From Oscillospiraceae bacterium (GTDB lineage: Bacteria; Bacillota; Clostridia; Oscillospirales; Oscillospiraceae): a stretch of 64,000 bases of DNA. The stretch lies in NCBI GenBank assembly GCA_015067565.1, contig SVMF01000013.1, positions 1 through 64,000 on the forward strand. Reading direction: 5' to 3'. The notes under the pieces were generated by a model that worked only from the letters and a program-made list of their open reading frames with translations, made no database searches and was not told the origin of the DNA. The stretch's first letter is position 1. Every line of letters begins with the position of its first letter. The translations under genes and the position numbers were made by a program. Below are positions 47,636-56,783 of this stretch, piece by piece.

Positions 47636-50074
47636 ATGAAGCGCTATTTCTTGTTTTTCCTTTGCATTGCCTTGCTTCTTCCGTTGTTTTGTCCAACCAC
47701 TCCTCAAACACAAGCCGCAAGCACTTATGATCCTTACAAGGCCATTGCCTATGCCGAGGCGAACTGGAACAGCGGAAAAGGCCTTTGCGCCGAGTTCGTT
47801 TGGAATTGTCTGAAGGCCGGCGGTCTGAACCTCAGCACATCCGGACTTCAGGAATCGCCCTATGTCACGACCGGCCTTGCCGAAGCCGCCTGCAGAGCCA
47901 TTGGCAAGCCGTATACGGGCGTAAAAGATTTCCCACTTCTCGTAACAGACAACCGTTTTGGCCCAACCCATGCCTACAATCAGCATCCGAACAACAATGC
48001 TGTAACCATCGGCGACCTTCTCTTCGTTTACTGCGAAACCTGCGGCAAAACACCCCATGTCGTCATCTGTAGCGGCTACGGCAACGGCTCTCTTCTGTGT
48101 GTTTACGGCCATAACTATGCCCAGCAAAACAGCTTCTCCCTCCCCGCAGGTGCCAACGAGGGCGGCCATGTCGGTCATCAATTCTCCATGCGTTACCTCG
48201 ATTTGTCCAATGCGGAAGAATATAACTGCGAATGCAGCGTCCTTTTCGATGTCGACAAAGCCGCATGGTATCACGAATATGTCCACGAAGTCCTGAACAA
48301 AGGTCTAATGAGTGGTGTTTCGGAGTATCGCTTCGATCCCGAGGGCAGCATGACACGTGCCATGGTAGTGACGGTTTTGTACCGCTACAACTACGAGCCG
48401 CAGGCCAAGGCACCCACCTTCAGCGACATTGAACCGTATCAGTGGTACACCAACGCCGTATCCTGGGCAGCAGAAAACGGGATCGTCGGGGGTGTCGGCA
48501 ACAACCGCTTCGATCCCAGCGGCAATGTCACAAGAGAGCAGCTGGCCGCCATCTTGTACCGCTACACAGCCTCTATGGGCAATGACTGCTCCGCAGCGGC
48601 CGATCTGTCCGCTTTTTCTGATGCGGTCAAAGTCAGTCCGTGGGCACGCGAAGCCATGCAATGGGCCGTAGCTGAAGGTCTTATCAATGGCTCTGACGGC
48701 AAGCTGCTGCCCGGCGGCTTTGCCACACGCACGCAGGTTGCCGCCATTTTAATCCGCTATATCGAAAAATTTGGTGTCATCGCCACGTCGGGCGCTTGCG
48801 GTGACAATGCAACATGGTCGCTCAGCTGTGACGGCACCATGACCATCTCCGGTCAGGGCGCCATGTGGGACAACTTTTCCGACTATCCCGAAGGCGAGCA
48901 CTGGTACAAGCAGGCCAATTTTATCCGCAGCCTCATCGTGGAAGACGGTGTCAGCACTTTGTCCGGTCTGACAGAAGTCCTCCCCTCGCTGCAAGAAGTC
49001 CGAATGGCCGATTCCGTCGAGCAGCTCGGCACTTATTCCTTCATGGACGCACCGAATCTGCACACGGTTCGTTTGAGCAAGTTTTTGACAGAGATCCCGA
49101 ACGGATGCTTCAACGGCTGCGCCAAGCTCACCTCTGTTGAACTGCCCGATTCTCTGAAAAAAATCCACGGAGATGCGTTCAAGGGCTGCAGCTCTCTGCA
49201 GCGACTCACCCTTCCCGGAAGTCTGGTCTATATCGGGCCGAATGCCTTTGCCGACTGCTCAAGCCTGCAGGAAATTCAGCTTCCCGAGGGTCTTAAAGAG
49301 CTTGCTGCAGACGCATTTTGCAACTGCACCGCCTTGAATTCCCTGAAGATTCCCGCAAGTGTAGAGAATATTTTCACGGAAGAGGATTACAACCTGTACC
49401 AGAATTTCTTCCCGTGCCGCATTGAGGTCGATGATAGCAACCATTTCTATTGCAGCGACAAAGACGGCATCCTCTACAGCAAGGATCAGACGACGCTGCT
49501 TTACGCAAACGAAGCGCTCTGTGGCAGTTTCACGATCCCCGAAACGGTCAAAAAGATCGGTGACTACGCATTTTCCGGCTGCCGCAATCTAACCTCTGTC
49601 ACCGTGCATGAGCAGGTGCGCAGCATCGGCATCTATGCCTTTATGGATTGTGGATCGATGCAGAGCATAAAGCTCCCCAAAACCGTCGATCAATTCGGCC
49701 ACGGTGTCTTTTACCAATGCACAAAGCTGAAACGCGTGGATCTGCCCGAAGGCGCAAACGATTTGTATGATATGTTCAATTTCTGCATCTCATTGGAACA
49801 GGTCACGCTTCCCAAAGGGCTCACGAAATTGGACTCGTATGCTTTTAACGAGTGCTACAGCCTGAAATCGTTCGTCGTCCCCGAAGAAGTGAGTGTCGTA
49901 CGCTATCAGGATTGGAGAAACTGCTACCAGCTGAGAAACATCTACTTCCTGGGTGATGCGCCCGAGGAATTCAACGCCGGCGGCGGCAGGATCACCCTGC
50001 GATATATCGCAGGAAAGAACGGCTGGACAAGTCCATCCTGGCACGGTTACCCCACAGCGACGTGGGAACCCTGA
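47636..50074 (+). CDS. SLH surface protein with amidase-like and leucine-rich repeat domains
   Basis: The 812-residue secreted protein has a signal peptide (1-28, ending QAAS), an N-terminal Amidase_6/CHAP-like segment (AYAEANWNSGKGLCAEFVWN, Cys, and PHVVICSGY, His), three SLH repeats near 205-375, and BspA-type leucine-rich repeats to the end (CFNGCAKLTSVELPDSLKKI type). It is probably a wall-bound adhesin or wall-acting protein. AAAAGGAGG precedes the ATG 40 bp after the phosphatase. Confidence 0.88.
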   Translation: MKRYFLFFLCIALLLPLFCPTTPQTQAASTYDPYKAIAYAEANWNSGKGLCAEFVWNCLKAGGLNLSTSGLQESPYVTTGLAEAACRAIGKPYTGVKDFPLLVTDNRFGPTHAYNQHPNNNAVTIGDLLFVYCETCGKTPHVVICSGYGNGSLLCVYGHNYAQQNSFSLPAGANEGGHVGHQFSMRYLDLSNAEEYNCECSVLFDVDKAAWYHEYVHEVLNKGLMSGVSEYRFDPEGSMTRAMVVTVLYRYNYEPQAKAPTFSDIEPYQWYTNAVSWAAENGIVGGVGNNRFDPSGNVTREQLAAILYRYTASMGNDCSAAADLSAFSDAVKVSPWAREAMQWAVAEGLINGSDGKLLPGGFATRTQVAAILIRYIEKFGVIATSGACGDNATWSLSCDGTMTISGQGAMWDNFSDYPEGEHWYKQANFIRSLIVEDGVSTLSGLTEVLPSLQEVRMADSVEQLGTYSFMDAPNLHTVRLSKFLTEIPNGCFNGCAKLTSVELPDSLKKIHGDAFKGCSSLQRLTLPGSLVYIGPNAFADCSSLQEIQLPEGLKELAADAFCNCTALNSLKIPASVENIFTEEDYNLYQNFFPCRIEVDDSNHFYCSDKDGILYSKDQTTLLYANEALCGSFTIPETVKKIGDYAFSGCRNLTSVTVHEQVRSIGIYAFMDCGSMQSIKLPKTVDQFGHGVFYQCTKLKRVDLPEGANDLYDMFNFCISLEQVTLPKGLTKLDSYAFNECYSLKSFVVPEEVSVVRYQDWRNCYQLRNIYFLGDAPEEFNAGGGRITLRYIAGKNGWTSPSWHGYPTATWEP

Positions 50075-50100
50075 ATGCCACTTCCTGCGATTTTATAAAA

Positions 50101-50409
50101 AAACTGTGGAGCAATGCTCCACAGTTTCAGTCTGTCGAAAAACTTGATTTTCGACAGACTGACAGAGTTCAAAAAGTCGTCAAGACGAGCAAACCGAGCG
50201 CGTCGGCGTACGATGGTACGGTAGAGCTCGGTTTGCGATGTAAGTCAAAATGCCTTGCGCAGCAAGCATTTGAAGTGCTTTTTTGCTGTATCGGAGATAC
50301 ATTCGCAATCGCTTATTTGAACACAGATCGCCAACCGCCAAAAATTTGCATTTTGACGATTGGCGACTTTTTTGACACTCTGAAACTGTGGAGCAATGCT
50401 CCACAGTTT
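50101..50409. mobile_element. 255-bp element, copy A, with duplicated terminator hairpin
   Basis: The core 50128-50382 is 255 bp long. Its ends CAGTCTGTCGAAAAA and TTTTTTGACACTCTG are inverted repeats matching at 12 of 15 positions. It is flanked by identical 27-bp palindromes at 50101-50127 and 50383-50409 (AAACTGTGGAGC-AAT-GCTCCACAGTTT), the right one followed by a T-run as in a terminator. Inside are further hairpins (CGAAAA/TTTTCG, GCAAACCGAG/CTCGGTTTGC, TCGCCAA/TTGGCGA). No protein is encoded. Copy B is at 59962-60264. Confidence 0.85.
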
Positions 50410-50422
50410 TTTATTGCTTAAA

Positions 50423-51859
50423 TCAATATGCGACGCCCCAGTAGATCACCTTGTCAGCATCCTTGCCGCAAACAGCGCACTTGTTGCCGATGGGCAGCTC
50501 ACCGAAGGGCATGCAACGGCTGGACATACCGGCCTCTTCCTTCATCTTTATCTCACAAGCCTCGTCACCGCACCACATCGTGCGGATAAAGCCGCCGTTT
50601 TCCTGCTGCAGGCGCTTTGCCTCTTCCAGAGTCTCAGCATCGTAGGTGTGGTCGGTCAGATTCTTCTTTGCCTTCTCGAACATGCCTTGATGCACCTTCT
50701 CCAAGAGCTCTGCTGCAACTGCTTCGATCTCGTCGAGAGAGACGAAGCTCTTTTCGCCATTATCACGACGAGCAAAGACGCATTGGTTCTTTTCAATATC
50801 CTTCGGGCCGAGCTCCAGGCGCAGAGGAACACCCTTCATTTCATATTCAGCGAATTTCCAGCCGGGGCTCTGCTCACTTTCGTCAATCTTCACGCGGATG
50901 CCGGCCTTCTTCAAACGCTCGACAACTGCACGGCAAGCTTCCAAAACGCCTTCCTTATGCTGCGCAACGGGAATGACAACAACCTGGATAGGAGCGACCT
51001 TCGGCGGCAGAACGAGACCGTTGTTGTCACCGTGGGTCATGATGATACCGCCGATCAGACGGGTGGAAACACCCCAAGAGGTCTGGAAAGGATAGGCTCT
51101 CTGGTTTTCCTTGCTTGCAAAGGTGATGTCAAAGGCTCTTGCGAAGCCGTCGCCGAAGAAGTGAGAGGTGCCTGCCTGCAAAGCCTTGCGGTCATGCATC
51201 ATACACTCGATGGTGTAGGTTGCCTCTGCACCGTTAAACTTCTCCTTGTCGGTCTTCTTACCCTTGGTAACAGGCATTGCCAAAACATTTTCGCAGAAAT
51301 CGGCATAAACCTTAAGCATCTGCTCAGTCTCCGCCATAGCCTCCTCAGCCGTTGCATGCATGGTGTGACCCTCCTGCCACAGGAACTCTCTGTGGCGCAG
51401 GAACGGACGACTGGTCTTCTCCCAACGAAGGACGCTGCACCACTGATTGTACATCTTGGGCAGGTCACGGTGGGACTGGATGACATTACGGAAATGCTCG
51501 CAGAAGAGCGTTTCCGATGTCGGACGGATGCAGTAACGCTCCTCAAGCTTCTCACTGCCACCATAGGTGACCCACGCACACTCGGGTGCAAAGCCTTCGA
51601 CATGGTCCTTCTCCTTCTGCAGGAGGGATTCGGGGATCAGCATCGGCATATACACATTCTCCGCGCCGGTCTTCTTGAACTCTGCATCGAGCTGACGCTG
51701 GATACTCTCCCAGATGGCATAGCCATACGGGCGGTAAATAAACATACCCTTGATGGAAGAATAGTCGATCAACTCTGCCTTCTTACACACATCGGTGTAC
51801 CACTGGGCAAAATCGACCTCCATATCGGTAATCTGTTCTACTTTCTTTTCCTTCGCCAT
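50423..51859 (-). CDS. proS: Prolyl-tRNA synthetase, archaeal/eukaryal-type
   Basis: The 478-residue class II synthetase charges tRNA-Pro. It is of the short archaeal/eukaryal type: no editing insertion, motif 2 [13 protein letters not shown], motif 3 [17 protein letters not shown], and a C-terminal zinc-binding domain ending [10 protein letters not shown] use the ATG at 51859 with GGGAGAT 8 bp upstream rather than an ATG two codons earlier. Confidence 0.97.
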   Translation of the reverse strand: MAKEKKVEQITDMEVDFAQWYTDVCKKAELIDYSSIKGMFIYRPYGYAIWESIQRQLDAEFKKTGAENVYMPMLIPESLLQKEKDHVEGFAPECAWVTYGGSEKLEERYCIRPTSETLFCEHFRNVIQSHRDLPKMYNQWCSVLRWEKTSRPFLRHREFLWQEGHTMHATAEEAMAETEQMLKVYADFCENVLAMPVTKGKKTDKEKFNGAEATYTIECMMHDRKALQAGTSHFFGDGFARAFDITFASKENQRAYPFQTSWGVSTRLIGGIIMTHGDNNGLVLPPKVAPIQVVVIPVAQHKEGVLEACRAVVERLKKAGIRVKIDESEQSPGWKFAEYEMKGVPLRLELGPKDIEKNQCVFARRDNGEKSFVSLDEIEAVAAELLEKVHQGMFEKAKKNLTDHTYDAETLEEAKRLQQENGGFIRTMWCGDEACEIKMKEEAGMSSRCMPFGELPIGNKCAVCGKDADKVIYWGVAY

Positions 51860-51975
51860 AATCATATCTCCCTTTCGGCAAAAATCTAACATAGATTATA
51901 CCATATGTGTCAAGTCTTTTCCAGTAGCAAGTGAAGAAAAAATTCATACAATGGAACGTATGGGAGGGATTTCAT

Positions 51976-52131
51976 GTGAGTGTCACCATCACGCTCGATT
52001 CTGTGGTCGCAGCGTTCTATACGAAAGTCGCACAGCAGGCGAATCTGCCGCTCGAGCAGGTGCTTTCTGACACGCTTTTTAAGCTGGCCGCCGAGCTTTC
52101 TCTGGAATCGCTGCAGAAAAAGTCATTGTAA
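51976..52131 (+). CDS. Small protein, unknown
   Basis: A 51-residue protein (MSVTITLDSVVAAFYTKVAQ start, then QANLPLEQVLSDTLFKLAA) with a beta strand and two helices, like small ribbon-helix-helix proteins. GTG at 51976 follows GGGAGGG; ATG at 51931 is in frame but has no site. Its stop overlaps the serine dehydratase promoter. Confidence 0.55.
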   Translation: MSVTITLDSVVAAFYTKVAQQANLPLEQVLSDTLFKLAAELSLESLQKKSL

Positions 52132-52154
52132 TTTCCATTCGAAGATGTTATAAT
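52126..52154 (+). promoter_or_regulatory. Sigma-A-type promoter
   Basis: TTGTAA (52126-52131) and TATAAT (52149-52154), 17 bp apart, 31 bp before the serine dehydratase gene. Confidence 0.75.
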
Positions 52155-52185
52155 AGCTTGGAATATAACAAATGAGGTGGCACAA

Positions 52186-53400
52186 ATGAAATCCATCCGT
52201 GAGATTTATAAAATCGGAAAAGGCCCGTCAAGCTCTCACACCATGGGTCCGGCCCGTGCGGCAGAAGTTTTCTTAAGCCGCTATCCCGGCGCTAAAACTT
52301 ATTGCGTCAAGCTCTATGAATCGCTGGCCAAGACCGGCCGGGGTCACGGTACTGACCGTGTCTTGTATGAGGTTCTGGGCAAGAGCCGCACTGATGTGCA
52401 GTTCTGTGAATATGTCGAAGAAGTGCTCCCTCACCCGAACACGATGGACTTCTTCGCCTACGATGACGACGAAAACGAGATCGGCACCATGCGTGTTCTG
52501 TCCGTCGGCGGTGGCGATATTCTGATTGAGGGAGAGCCGCACGACGAGGCGACGGAGATTTATCCCGAGAATTCCTTTGCTGAGATCAAGCAGTTCTGCG
52601 CTTGGCGCTATATCAGTCTGAGTGAATATGTCGAGCTCAACGAGGGGGCCGAAATCTGGGATTTCTTAGCCGAAATCTGGCGCGCAATGAAGCGCTCTAT
52701 TTCCATGGGCCTGCACACCGAGGGCATCCTGCCCGGTGGTTTGAAGGTACAACGCAAGGCAAAGCATATCTTCTCACAGGAGCGCGAAAACGAAATTCCA
52801 CAGGTGCGTGAGCTCCGTTTGGTCTGCTCCTATGCCTATGCCGTCACCGAGGAAAATGCCGACAACGGCATCGTCGTCACCGCTCCGACCTGCGGTTCGT
52901 GCGGTGTTCTGCCTGCAGTTCTGCTCTATATGCAGGAGCGTGGCGGCTTCTCTGACGAAAAGATCCTGCAGGCGCTGGCCGTGGCCGGTCTGATCGGCAA
53001 TCTGGTCAAGCGCAATGCCTCCATCTCCGGCGCCGAGTGCGGTTGTCAGGCTGAGATTGGCACGGCAACAAGCATGGCCGCTGCCGCTTTGTGCACACTG
53101 TTCGATCTGACCATTGATCAAACCGAATATGCCGCCGAGATTGCCATGGAGCATCAGCTCGGTCTGACCTGTGACCCCATCTGTGGACTTGTGCAGGTGC
53201 CCTGTATCGAGCGCAATGCAGTTGCCGCAAAGCGTTCCCTGGATGCGTTCAACCTGGCCTCCTTCCTCTGCGGCACCAGAAATATCAGCTTTGATATGGT
53301 CGTGCGAACGATGAAGGAAACGGGTCATCACATCAGCGAAAAGTTCAAGGAAACCAGCGAGGGCGGCTTGGCAAAGCTTTACAGCCGCAGAAGAACATAA
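52186..53400 (+). CDS. L-serine ammonia-lyase, iron-sulfur dependent, single chain
   Basis: The 404-residue protein deaminates L-serine to pyruvate. It has both the beta-type N-terminal part (IYKIGKGPSSSHTMGPARAA) and the alpha-type part with iron-sulfur Cys (TAPTCGSCGVLPAVL, AECGCQAEIG, CDPICGLVQVPC). The ATG at 52186 follows GAGG at 8 bp. Confidence 0.95.
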   Translation: MKSIREIYKIGKGPSSSHTMGPARAAEVFLSRYPGAKTYCVKLYESLAKTGRGHGTDRVLYEVLGKSRTDVQFCEYVEEVLPHPNTMDFFAYDDDENEIGTMRVLSVGGGDILIEGEPHDEATEIYPENSFAEIKQFCAWRYISLSEYVELNEGAEIWDFLAEIWRAMKRSISMGLHTEGILPGGLKVQRKAKHIFSQERENEIPQVRELRLVCSYAYAVTEENADNGIVVTAPTCGSCGVLPAVLLYMQERGGFSDEKILQALAVAGLIGNLVKRNASISGAECGCQAEIGTATSMAAAALCTLFDLTIDQTEYAAEIAMEHQLGLTCDPICGLVQVPCIERNAVAAKRSLDAFNLASFLCGTRNISFDMVVRTMKETGHHISEKFKETSEGGLAKLYSRRRT

Positions 53401-53403
53401 AAC

Positions 53404-53434
53404 AAACGGGACTGTAAAGCGTACAGTCCCGTTT
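53404..53434 (+). terminator. Terminator of serine dehydratase
   Basis: A perfect 13-bp stem with a 5-nt loop ends in TTTT right after the stop. Confidence 0.9.
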
Positions 53435-53464
53435 TCTGTCAGGTACGGCGCAAGCAAAAACAAA

Positions 53465-53493
53465 TTGACCTTTTTTACATTCTATGTTAAAAT
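53465..53493 (+). promoter_or_regulatory. Sigma-A-type promoter
   Basis: TTGACC (53465-53470) and TAAAAT (53488-53493), 17 bp apart, 21 bp before the ATP-grasp gene. Confidence 0.78.
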
Positions 53494-53514
53494 CATACCG
53501 TCGGAGGTGAAACT

Positions 53515-54612
53515 ATGGTTATCGTTTGCGATTGTAAATACAGAAGCTCCATTCCCGCCATCAGAGGGTTTTCCGCACTCGGAGAAGAGATCATTGCTGT
53601 CACCACAACGGACACGCCGTCTCCTCCTGCCTTCAAGTCACGCAGGATCACAAAGAAAATCGTTTTGCCCTCCGATCGGGATTTATATAAGACCGAATTA
53701 CTCGCCCTGTGCCGCTCTTTGGATCGGCCGACAATTTTTGCGACCGGTGTTTTTACCCAGAATATTTTGGCGGAACATCTCGAGGAATTTTCAAGCGTCG
53801 CTGATTTTTGCGTCGCCTCCAGCCAAACGCTTTCCAATTTGAACGACAAGATGTGGGTCAAGCAATTCGCCGCTGCGTGCGGTCTGGCCGTGCCGAAAGC
53901 CTTTGACAATGCCAAGAGCGTCACCTTCCCGGCCATCGTCAAACCCCATTGCGGGGAAAAATTCGGTCTGAAGCCCAGTGAGCGTTACAGGATCGTCCAC
54001 AATTCTGAGGAGTTGGAAAAAGCACTTTCCTTCTTCGCCCCCTATGACGCGGATCCTATTATGGAAGAATTCGTCAGCGGAGACGGCGTCGGTGCAAGCT
54101 TCTTGCTCGGCAAAGATAAAAAAGCGAGAACCGCATTCCTCCACCGCCGGCTTTTGGAATATCCCGTCGACGGCGGCCCGTCAGCTTGTCTGGAAACCTT
54201 TGAAAACAGCGATCTGATCCACAGCGCAAAGCATTTTTTGGAGTCTGCAGGTTTTGTCGGTCTCGGCATGGTTGAATTCAAGGAATCTCAAGGCAAGTAC
54301 TATGTCCTGGAAGTCAATCCCCGTGTATGGGGCAGCTTCCCCGCCACGGCAAAGGCCTCGTCGAATATACTTAAATGCTATCTTGAGGCATCTAAAACGG
54401 AACCGCACCCCTTCGAGCCGATCTATCGTGCCAATTGCAGGGTGAAATTCTCAAGAGGTGTTTTGGCTGCAGCGGTCTCATATGTGAAAAGAAAGCGCTT
54501 TGCGGCTGCATTTCGCACACTGGGTATCTTTTTCAACCCCTGCATCAAATCCGCCCTGTTTTCGATCAAGGACCCGTTGCCGTCCATTTCCGACTTTTTC
54601 AGGAGATCATGA
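53515..54612 (+). CDS. ATP-grasp ligase
   Basis: The 365-residue protein has an N-terminal Rossmann-like part and an ATP-grasp domain (FPAIVKPHCGEKFGL, DPIMEEFVSGDGVG, KYYVLEVNPRVWGSFP) with the Glu and Asn that hold Mg-ATP. ATP-grasp enzymes join a carboxylate to an amine or thiol; the substrates here are unknown. It overlaps the PHP gene by 1 bp. Confidence 0.88.
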   Translation: MVIVCDCKYRSSIPAIRGFSALGEEIIAVTTTDTPSPPAFKSRRITKKIVLPSDRDLYKTELLALCRSLDRPTIFATGVFTQNILAEHLEEFSSVADFCVASSQTLSNLNDKMWVKQFAAACGLAVPKAFDNAKSVTFPAIVKPHCGEKFGLKPSERYRIVHNSEELEKALSFFAPYDADPIMEEFVSGDGVGASFLLGKDKKARTAFLHRRLLEYPVDGGPSACLETFENSDLIHSAKHFLESAGFVGLGMVEFKESQGKYYVLEVNPRVWGSFPATAKASSNILKCYLEASKTEPHPFEPIYRANCRVKFSRGVLAAAVSYVKRKRFAAAFRTLGIFFNPCIKSALFSIKDPLPSISDFFRRS

Positions 54613-55379
54613 TGAAAGCTGATATTCATGTCCATACATCCGATTCTGCTTGCTCGTCCATGTCCTTGGTCGATGCGGTTGCCGCTGCACTTTCCCACGA
54701 CATCAGGGTCATTGCGGTGTGCAATCACGATAGCACACTGCAAGATACGCACTTTGGCAGCATCGAGAAAGCCTTGTCTGTAAGGATCAATCCGCCGGCC
54801 AGATGTGAAAACGAATTTTACATCATACCGGGAATCGAGCTATCCACTAAATACGGCCACATATTGGGTCTGTTTGTGAACAAAGATATCCAGATTGACA
54901 AAAATGACCCCTTGAGGAGCATTCACAACGTCGGAGGTCTCGCCATTCTGGCACATCCGTTCGAGCAGACAACCGCATTTGAAAAAAGAGAGCTTGCACT
55001 TTCGGAGCTCCTCACAAAGATCGATCTGATAGAAGCCGCATCCGCCAGAGCAAACTATAAAAACCGCAATGCAAACAACCAAGCGCTCAAGCTTGCCGAA
55101 AAGTACGGGATCAGGACTTCCGCAGGAAGCGACGCCCACTTCCCAAAGGAGCTCGGCGCAGCCTACATGGAAATTGATGACGGTTTTCAGAGCCTCGACG
55201 AATTGAAAGATCGCATCCGAAATCCCCTTAAGTTGCATTGTAAGAACTCAAAAAGAACTTATATTGCGAAAAGCCAGTTTGTAAAAAACAAAAAAAAGAA
55301 AAAATTCAAATGTAAGACAGTATTGTTCTATCTCTACTGTCTTATGCGTGATATGGGAGATAAATTATGTCGAAAGTAA
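54612..55379 (+). CDS. PHP-domain phosphoesterase
   Basis: The 255-residue protein begins with the PHP metal motif ADIHVHTSD (His6, His8) and continues with VCNHDST, PGIELST, ILAHPFEQ and GSDAHFPKE, a full PHP set. It is probably a metal-dependent phosphoesterase. ATG at 54612 shares bases with the ATP-grasp stop; AGGAG is 6 bp before it. A longer frame to 54435 runs inside the previous gene. It has a basic C-terminal tail. Confidence 0.88.
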   Translation: MKADIHVHTSDSACSSMSLVDAVAAALSHDIRVIAVCNHDSTLQDTHFGSIEKALSVRINPPARCENEFYIIPGIELSTKYGHILGLFVNKDIQIDKNDPLRSIHNVGGLAILAHPFEQTTAFEKRELALSELLTKIDLIEAASARANYKNRNANNQALKLAEKYGIRTSAGSDAHFPKELGAAYMEIDDGFQSLDELKDRIRNPLKLHCKNSKRTYIAKSQFVKNKKKKKFKCKTVLFYLYCLMRDMGDKLCRK

Positions 55380-56665
55380 CTGTCATCCGCCTCTACAAGT
55401 CCCTCAAAAGCAGGGCCAAATGTTTTTTGGGCGAGGGTGTCGTCCCCTATGTCTGCTGGTGCAGAAGAATCAACCGTGTCAAAACCACACAGCGTCTGTG
55501 CGCCATGACCTTTGACGACGGCCCGACCAAGGTCGCAAATGGAGCACCCCTGACCTCAAAGCTGATCGATGTGCTTGAAAAGTATGGTGCGCACGGTACC
55601 TTCGATATCATAGGCACCACAAAAAACAACTATCCCGACACCGAGGGTGAAATCGGCACTCCTGCGTGGAGCGGTGTTTCCTACGATCATTATCCCTCCT
55701 TCAAAAAGGATGACGACGCAGGTGCTTTGGCCTGCCCGGAGCTCGTAGAAAGGATCCTTGCAGGTAAGCATGAGATCACCAATCACACCTGGTCGCATAT
55801 TCTCTTCGGAAAGAAGAGCATCATTTACTCCAAGCGTCATCATCTGTCCTCCTTTGAAAAGGCTTCAGAGGATGTTAAGAAGCTGCATGATTTCATGCAG
55901 GATCAATACGGCTATACCATCTCGATGTCCCGTCCGCCTCACTATGTTGATCGGATCACGAAGAATCTCACCTCCTACGATCTGTATGCCTACCTCGGGT
56001 ATCAGTATCTCGGAGCGTCCTTTGACGGCGCAGGTTGGCTGCCCCTGGCCAACTATGACGAAGAAGTCAATGCCATGGTGGCACCCTTAAAGCGAGTTCT
56101 CGGTAACAATCCTGATGAGCTGTGCGGTCAGATCATCTTCCAGAAGGATGGTCTGAACATGGCGCTCCGTGCCCCCGTCGTTGACGGCCTTGAAAAGCAG
56201 CTGGCTGTTCTTCAGGAGAAGCAATATAAAGTCATCAACGTCTCCGAGCTGGTCAATGCCTTCCCCTTCACCGATGTCGGCGACGATGATCCTGATTTCG
56301 CTGTATTCAAGGGTCTGCTGGATGACCATGCCATTTTGTACACCGACAACACCCTGCGTCCCGACAAGCCCATGACCTTGGGAGAGCTCGCCGCCTTCCT
56401 TGCGCCGAGGGAGGCTACTGTGGACAAGCGCATCGAACAGATCCTGCAAGGCGTCAAAAAGACAAACAAGATTCCCGTTGCCCATGTCTATTCCGGTGCA
56501 TGGCTCTTCATGAAAGAGCGCGGATATCGAGCTTATGCGAGGTTCCACCCGAACAAAAAATTGACGCTCGAGCATTTTTCCGATCTTGGCGAATTCTTCG
56601 AGGTATCCAAGCTGAAAAATGTTCCGCTTACAAGAAGAAACATCCTGAAGGCTTATAAAAAGTAA
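55367..56665 (+). CDS. Polysaccharide deacetylase-like protein with SLH-like segment
   Basis: The 432-residue protein has NodB motifs: TFDDGPT (Asp50, Asp51), HEITNHTWSH (His140, His144) and RPPHY, so it probably removes acetyl groups from a glycan. The last 140 residues contain an SLH-like repeat (FTDVGDDDPD, LRPDKPMTLGELAAFLA) and a second degenerate one. I see no convincing signal peptide, so location is uncertain. It overlaps the PHP gene by 13 bp and completes the operon. Confidence 0.85.
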   Translation: MSKVTVIRLYKSLKSRAKCFLGEGVVPYVCWCRRINRVKTTQRLCAMTFDDGPTKVANGAPLTSKLIDVLEKYGAHGTFDIIGTTKNNYPDTEGEIGTPAWSGVSYDHYPSFKKDDDAGALACPELVERILAGKHEITNHTWSHILFGKKSIIYSKRHHLSSFEKASEDVKKLHDFMQDQYGYTISMSRPPHYVDRITKNLTSYDLYAYLGYQYLGASFDGAGWLPLANYDEEVNAMVAPLKRVLGNNPDELCGQIIFQKDGLNMALRAPVVDGLEKQLAVLQEKQYKVINVSELVNAFPFTDVGDDDPDFAVFKGLLDDHAILYTDNTLRPDKPMTLGELAAFLAPREATVDKRIEQILQGVKKTNKIPVAHVYSGAWLFMKERGYRAYARFHPNKKLTLEHFSDLGEFFEVSKLKNVPLTRRNILKAYKK

Positions 56666-56715
56666 GATGCAAAAACACCGCTGATGCGGCAATACCAAGC
56701 TAAGGTTTTAGGTTC

Positions 56716-56765
56716 CATCATAAAAGTTGGGGTCAGGCATACGCCTGACCCCAACTTTTATGATG
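56716..56765. terminator. Long perfect hairpin between convergent genes
   Basis: A perfect 23-bp stem (56716-56738 and 56743-56765) with loop ATAC lies between the deacetylase and LCP stops. It lacks a usual T-run, and its length is more than a terminator needs. Confidence 0.75.
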
Positions 56766-56783
56766 ACAGAGTCGTTCTTTTTC

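Noticed and set aside
50180..50404. Frames inside the 255-bp elements (also 59881-60342)
   Set aside because: The two copies do not keep the same frame and the sequence is explained by hairpins.
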